Assembly: GCA_021160355.1 (NCBI GenBank)
Contig: JAGHCS010000025.1
Span: 1 to 10,726, forward strand
DNA: 10,726 nucleotides
DNA from: Candidatus Cloacimonadota bacterium
Lineage (GTDB): Bacteria; Cloacimonadota; Cloacimonadia; JGIOTU-2
Direction of reading: 5' to 3'
A program made the position numbers and the translations under genes. Positions 7,601 to 10,726 of the stretch are shown one piece after another. The notes below the pieces were generated by a model that saw only the letters and a list, made by a program, of their open reading frames with translations, was not told the origin of the DNA and did not search any database. The stretch's first letter is position 1; each line of letters begins with the position of its first letter.

Positions 7601-10600
7601 TCCGGTAATTGGAAGCTCGTGATAGAGTTCTTTGGCAATTTGAGAATTTATTTTTTGATGAAGTGGGCTGGAAAGAAAATGTGATATATGCGTTTGCAAC
7701 TGCGGCTCGATTTTATCAAAGCAGATTTCCGGAAATGTGTTTTCAACATAGGATGAAATTTCTTTTTTGTAAGCTGAAATGTTCCACCAATGATTTGCAA
7801 TGACTGCATGGAAGATCGAGCCAAATGCGCGTTTGTTTGTAGCAGGGCTTTTCTTTTCAGAATCATCCTCAAAAATGATCTCAGGGAAAACACTCTCCAT
7901 TATTGTATGCGGAGTAACCATCCATAGCTTTTGCAGTTTCTTTTGTTCTGGTGGTTCTTTCCACACTAATTTTTTGTTATGCTCATTCAGATCCCGCTTA
8001 AGTGTACTGTGCAATTCTTTAAAATTTGCAAATCTCACATCTATTTTATCAGGTGCTTTCACAGAATCCCATTCCTCTTGAACCAAAGTTGACGGAAGTT
8101 CAAAGGGTTTGGCGACATACTCATTCCACCATGAATTTTTACTCGGATTGCCCTTGAATTCTGAGAGTAATGCAATCCTATACTTTGCACGAGTCACAGC
8201 TACGTAAAAAAGCCGTTTATCCTCTGCTTTCTGTTCCAGTTTATCCTGCCTTTTAATGTTCTCAAGCAGGTTTGTCTTTTTGGATTCAACACCCTCTTTT
8301 ATTGTGATGCCCACTTCGAACTGTTCCCCGGGTATTAACCTGCTGTGATAGACTATGCCCGAAATCTTTTTAGCATTTATCGCATCAAGTTCAGGGATGA
8401 TAACAGCTGGAAACTCGAGTCCCTTTGCTTTATGAATTGTCATGATCTGTACTTTTGCTGAGGTGGGAAGCTCTCCTTGAGCAACATCACTTTTATGGTC
8501 TAATTGATATAAGAGGTAGTCATGAATCTCCTGGAGTGAATTGCCTTCCATCTGTAGTGAATGAAGCACATGTATGATCTTATCTATATTTGCCAGCCGC
8601 TGTGGACCGCCTGTTTCACTTACATAACCGAGTTCCCTGTGTGCGTGTGCAAGAATAGTCTGCAATAAAATATCAACCGGAACCAATCGTGCAGAATGTC
8701 TCCATTTTGAGATAGTTTTATGTAAAGATGCATATTCTTCATCGTTTTCTAAAGAGTCATAAATCGAGGTTTCTTTTGGGCGATTTTTCAGTTTATAGAT
8801 CATCGTATCTTCAAAACAGAAAAAAGGACTGCGCATAAGACCGATTAGGGCTACATTATCATGTGGATTGATCATCACACCGATGAAATGAAAGAGATCA
8901 TAGACTTCCTGTTGTGAGAATAGGTTTCTTTCACCAATTATCTGGAAGGGGAGATTGGATTTCTGAAAAATTTTCAGATACTCATTTATGTGGGTAAAAC
9001 TTCTGAGTAGAATTCCAATTACAACATCTTCCTTAATACCTGCATCTTCAGCCCAATGAAGATATTTCTTTGCCATGTATGCCGCATGGATTGCTGGAAC
9101 ATACTCGCCTTCTGCAGATTCGTAAGATGTTGCATGAATGTCGCACACAATGTCCGTTTTCTTTGCAATTTCTTCATCTGAGCTGTTGTGCTGAGGATAG
9201 TGCGTGTCCTCAAAAGAAGCTTCGAAAGGATATTCTGGGAGTGTGAATATCTTGCGGAAGAACGGATTGACTACATGCTGAATATATTCTTGTGATGCAC
9301 GGTAATTGCCATTAAATTCTATAAGTGCATTGTCTGAAATTTTTATTAACTCATCCTGAGCCCTGTTCATAACTTCCACATCCGCTTGCTGGAAGCGATA
9401 AATCGATTGCTTTTTGTCGCCGACTATGAAGATTCCCTTCTCTCTGATTGCATCCTTATCCTTGCGTGCAACGTGTCTGATAATATCCCAGCGCAGATTG
9501 TTCGTGTCCTGGAATTCGTCAACCAGGATATGCTTGAACTGTTTCGCTATTCGCTTCCTTACTTCTTCATGGTTACTTAATAATGTGCGTGTTTTTATTA
9601 TTACTTCATTAAAAGTCAGATAATTTTTTTGAAGCTGAGTGTTCCAGAGCTTCTCTTCAAATTCGGAATAGAGCTTCACGAATTCCTTAAATACGCTGAT
9701 CGATTTTATGTCGTCAGGTGTGGGTGCAAGCAGTACTTTTTCTGCCGGGATTTCGTGCTCCAGAAACGAGATCACTTCGGACATAGTTTCCTTGAAGGAT
9801 TTATAGGCAGCATCATGTATAAAAGTACCCTTTTTCTGAATATAGTGATATGCTTTGTTTGAATAATAGGATTCTCTCTTCGAGGTCATAAATATTGGGA
9901 GTACCTCGGTCATGATATAGCGACGTTTTTCCGAAATCGAATCAACAGGAATGTTGCCCATAAGCTCAAAAAGTGCCTGAAAGGAGTTCTCTTCGTTTTG
10001 TTTTACATTATGAGATAATGAGGTGACCTTGTTTAATTTATCAAGGATCGAGTTTGCATCGAACTCATGCAGATACTTTTCGAGCCATTGATCGTAAATC
10101 TCTTGCTCGGTATGAGTTTGTATATAATGGATCCATTCCTCAAGAAAAACCTTATTTTTTTCAAAATAGCCGAAGAATTGCTGGATGCCTTTTTTGTCTG
10201 TATAATTGAGAATATTTGCCAATACCTGGTCGAAGTTATGGCTTTTTTTGTTGAGGAATTCTGAGAGTGTTTCCTGATACATCTTGTTCGCAAGTAGTTC
10301 ATCCGAGGTTTTGAATTGTGGATCGATGCCGAGGAGAAAGGCGTTCTCACGGAGGATAGTTCCGCAGAAGCTGTCTATGGTCATGATATGATTTTGAGAA
10401 AATGTGGAGCGAAGCCAGTTCTTATATTCTTCAGGAGCAGTGCGAATATTTTTTCCAAGCGAAATGCCCTGTTCCTTCAATCCTTGAATTTCTTCACCTT
10501 GCAGTAGTATGTGCAGGTCTTTGTAAATGCGTCGGGACATCTCGGCAGCTGCTTTATTCGTAAAGGTGATGACCAGAATATTCTTGAAACTAAGCCACTC

Positions 10601-10726
10601 ACTCTTTGGTTTGTGAAGATTGAGCTTTGTGAACTCATCGATGATCTTGCAGTAGCGTTTGGAGAGTGCAAAGGTTTTTCCCGCACCTGCACATGCAGAT
10701 ACGATCTTGTTGGTTGATAGATCGAG
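4616..10726 (-). CDS. single-chain AddA-AddB fusion helicase-nuclease (5' end outside window)
   Basis: One open frame of 2036 residues in the window, continuing beyond the right edge; numbering here starts at 10726. AddAB complexes unwind and resect double-strand breaks for RecA loading. The AddA half shows the full SF1A helicase set: Walker A GAGKT (14-18), TFTNKAAAEM (54-63), an AddA-type TIDSFC stretch near 116, VDEFQDTN with Asp403-Glu404, VGDKKQSIYRF (435-445), NYRAS (474-478), TIHKAKGLEF (763-772) and RLFYVAVTRAK (838-848). A PD-(D/E)XK nuclease follows: His973, Asp1058, Asp1071-Phe-Lys1073 and a QLQTY box near 1087. After a short linker (about 1125-1145) an AddB half begins. It has no Walker A but keeps AddB stretches at 1384-1420, 1582-1591 (GVDILGFMDT) and 1603-1610 (GLSENYFP). 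Its nuclease has Asp1893, Asp1908-Tyr-Lys1910 and Gln1927. Cys1741 plus Cys2015-x2-Cys2018-x5-Cys2024 match the AddB iron-sulfur ligands. The ATG at 10540 is not the start, because the frame stays open and Walker A lies upstream of it. The true N-terminus is probably close, since Walker A normally sits a few dozen residues in. Confidence 0.9.
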   Translation of the reverse strand, partial: LDLSTNKIVSACAGAGKTFALSKRYCKIIDEFTKLNLHKPKSEWLSFKNILVITFTNKAAAEMSRRIYKDLHILLQGEEIQGLKEQGISLGKNIRTAPEEYKNWLRSTFSQNHIMTIDSFCGTILRENAFLLGIDPQFKTSDELLANKMYQETLSEFLNKKSHNFDQVLANILNYTDKKGIQQFFGYFEKNKVFLEEWIHYIQTHTEQEIYDQWLEKYLHEFDANSILDKLNKVTSLSHNVKQNEENSFQALFELMGNIPVDSISEKRRYIMTEVLPIFMTSKRESYYSNKAYHYIQKKGTFIHDAAYKSFKETMSEVISFLEHEIPAEKVLLAPTPDDIKSISVFKEFVKLYSEFEEKLWNTQLQKNYLTFNEVIIKTRTLLSNHEEVRKRIAKQFKHILVDEFQDTNNLRWDIIRHVARKDKDAIREKGIFIVGDKKQSIYRFQQADVEVMNRAQDELIKISDNALIEFNGNYRASQEYIQHVVNPFFRKIFTLPEYPFEASFEDTHYPQHNSSDEEIAKKTDIVCDIHATSYESAEGEYVPAIHAAYMAKKYLHWAEDAGIKEDVVIGILLRSFTHINEYLKIFQKSNLPFQIIGERNLFSQQEVYDLFHFIGVMINPHDNVALIGLMRSPFFCFEDTMIYKLKNRPKETSIYDSLENDEEYASLHKTISKWRHSARLVPVDILLQTILAHAHRELGYVSETGGPQRLANIDKIIHVLHSLQMEGNSLQEIHDYLLYQLDHKSDVAQGELPTSAKVQIMTIHKAKGLEFPAVIIPELDAINAKKISGIVYHSRLIPGEQFEVGITIKEGVESKKTNLLENIKRQDKLEQKAEDKRLFYVAVTRAKYRIALLSEFKGNPSKNSWWNEYVAKPFELPSTLVQEEWDSVKAPDKIDVRFANFKELHSTLKRDLNEHNKKLVWKEPPEQKKLQKLWMVTPHTIMESVFPEIIFEDDSEKKSPATNKRAFGSIFHAVIANHWWNISAYKKEISSYVENTFPEICFDKIEPQLQTHISHFLSSPLHQKINSQIAKELYHELPITGWLDNGELYLEVNGILDLLYREDDKWVIVDFKTDKTLRAFHLYEVQLQTYNWMVKQLYDIDAQTFIYYSSINELHEIKWDEEYFLKIFPNEQHPFTLSKFEDIPLSEKILTQLDIHSDIMIVNPTVYQSKRMMQALTQRKLLTPNIRITTLNKFITTHPVMGKVITPETGNLLVKKAAEGMALNEGTIELLTDAFRKSELWNQKFTGSEEFEKININYGKLRHEKHYYYDYEVLGQYIRYNLEGKTVLLNGFYKESPLEYEIISQLSKCAEKFYFINNFEDFSTQSSFDLTPQIWHIVVQKEFSPKSNYTQHYSIETEIDAIAREIYTLRKSGQELSKIKVAVSSMDAYLPVIKKIFHSYGIPYHSIAGSKLIAEPLTQFIISLLTIMLSSERLTWNIVSSLMLHPLFDTPRNIFALDAFIRRNGIHYFSDIAENDEVKIHSEAIHSITELLGTIKGIAIDITSTSILDGIDTVLNNIGIISKIERNENMQEAYSLIHQCLQNTLEAYHNIGLEFKPDNLLKDIKRALKNLEIPSRKGYKGVDILGFMDTLELDDVTLYIAGLSENYFPVPQKNNPFAPSIPSYNWEKSVMLLNRWQELNSRLYYSCAERDMDGNVLNPSTLLETFERMEITEQKRAPLTARQYYLTYYDHKIENPILPILKRHNEYQDDTIGFYKGLVKTDGRSTLTFSAREMNTLIQCPMHYLFEELLDLKPLTYDEDAIQRLQLGNVIHKALEYFGKKNGFQVLKESSVHALELLSESLMRALKKHHVYPERDLFIKRVYAPYANGLVSGKEDNVLVQLLAFDRNFLKEYSPVSFEQIFGLVDKEDTDTWPVYLLKSDNVTLHFRGKIDAIFQTDSPHKVLCIDYKTGFSPSPSDIEFFWDIQAFLYIMVLKSHFPESRIIFLYESLKNIAQAKKRHLAISEDNGVFIIPPKDRNDSQSIEKVKELFIHYGAKVTNGEFHIRERVSGKKPCSYCDFSRICRKDCYPFVLNEI

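Noticed and set aside
4616..10540. Treating the ATG at 10540 as the true start of the helicase-nuclease gene
   Set aside because: The frame remains open for 62 more codons to the window edge, and these encode the Walker A loop and most of motif Ia. A protein starting at 10540 would lack ATP binding, so the gene is partial at its 5' end.
4616..10726. Artificial joining of two genes or an unnoticed frameshift in the long gene
   Set aside because: Recognisable motifs occur in the expected order in a single frame from end to end, with no gap or change of frame. An assembly error that preserves this is possible but unlikely.
1..10726. CRISPR array, phage defence island, mobile element or non-coding RNA genes
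   Set aside because: There are no regularly spaced repeats, transposase or integrase motifs, terminal inverted repeats or tRNA-like folds, and the gaps between genes are too small to hold them. Although AddAB enzymes can attack phage DNA, nothing nearby marks this as a dedicated defence locus.

Overview
The window carries six protein-coding genes in two blocks that face each other. A plus-strand block (about 152-2980) holds four genes. A minus-strand block (3051 to the right edge) holds two. The blocks converge on a strong hairpin at 3012-3041. Coding density is very high, no gap exceeds about 150 bases, and I see no rRNA, tRNA, CRISPR array, insertion sequence or integrase.

The DNA is AT-rich with Shine-Dalgarno-led genes. 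A lipoprotein signal, an outer-membrane-barrel-like protein and a periplasmic-type lysozyme inhibitor suggest a bacterium with two membranes. The Bacteroidetes-like style of the AddB half and the general gene flavour fit the FCB group or a nearby candidate phylum such as Cloacimonadota. That placement is inference and weak, because there is no marker gene.

Plus-strand block: (1) a 216-residue lipoprotein with an MliC-type lysozyme-inhibitor domain followed by a second domain resembling COG3650; (2) a cysteine-rich DUF3795 protein; (3) a complete MscS mechanosensitive channel; (4) an exported beta-rich protein that is probably a small outer-membrane barrel. Genes 2-4 are separated by only 23 and 30 bases and probably form an operon. 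Their common theme may be the cell envelope, but only genes 1, 3 and 4 point that way.

Minus-strand block: the dominant gene runs off the right edge. It encodes at least 2036 residues and is, in one unbroken frame, an AddA-type helicase-nuclease fused to an AddB-type helicase-like/iron-sulfur nuclease. AddA and AddB are normally separate subunits that repair double-strand breaks together. Here one chain appears to hold one complete SF1A motor, one decayed helicase fold without a Walker A motif, two apparently intact PD-(D/E)XK nuclease sites and the AddB-type four-cysteine cluster. This single-chain AddAB is the most notable item in the window. Twenty-nine bases downstream lies a secreted serine hydrolase of esterase type with a PDZ domain and a beta-rich C-terminal domain.
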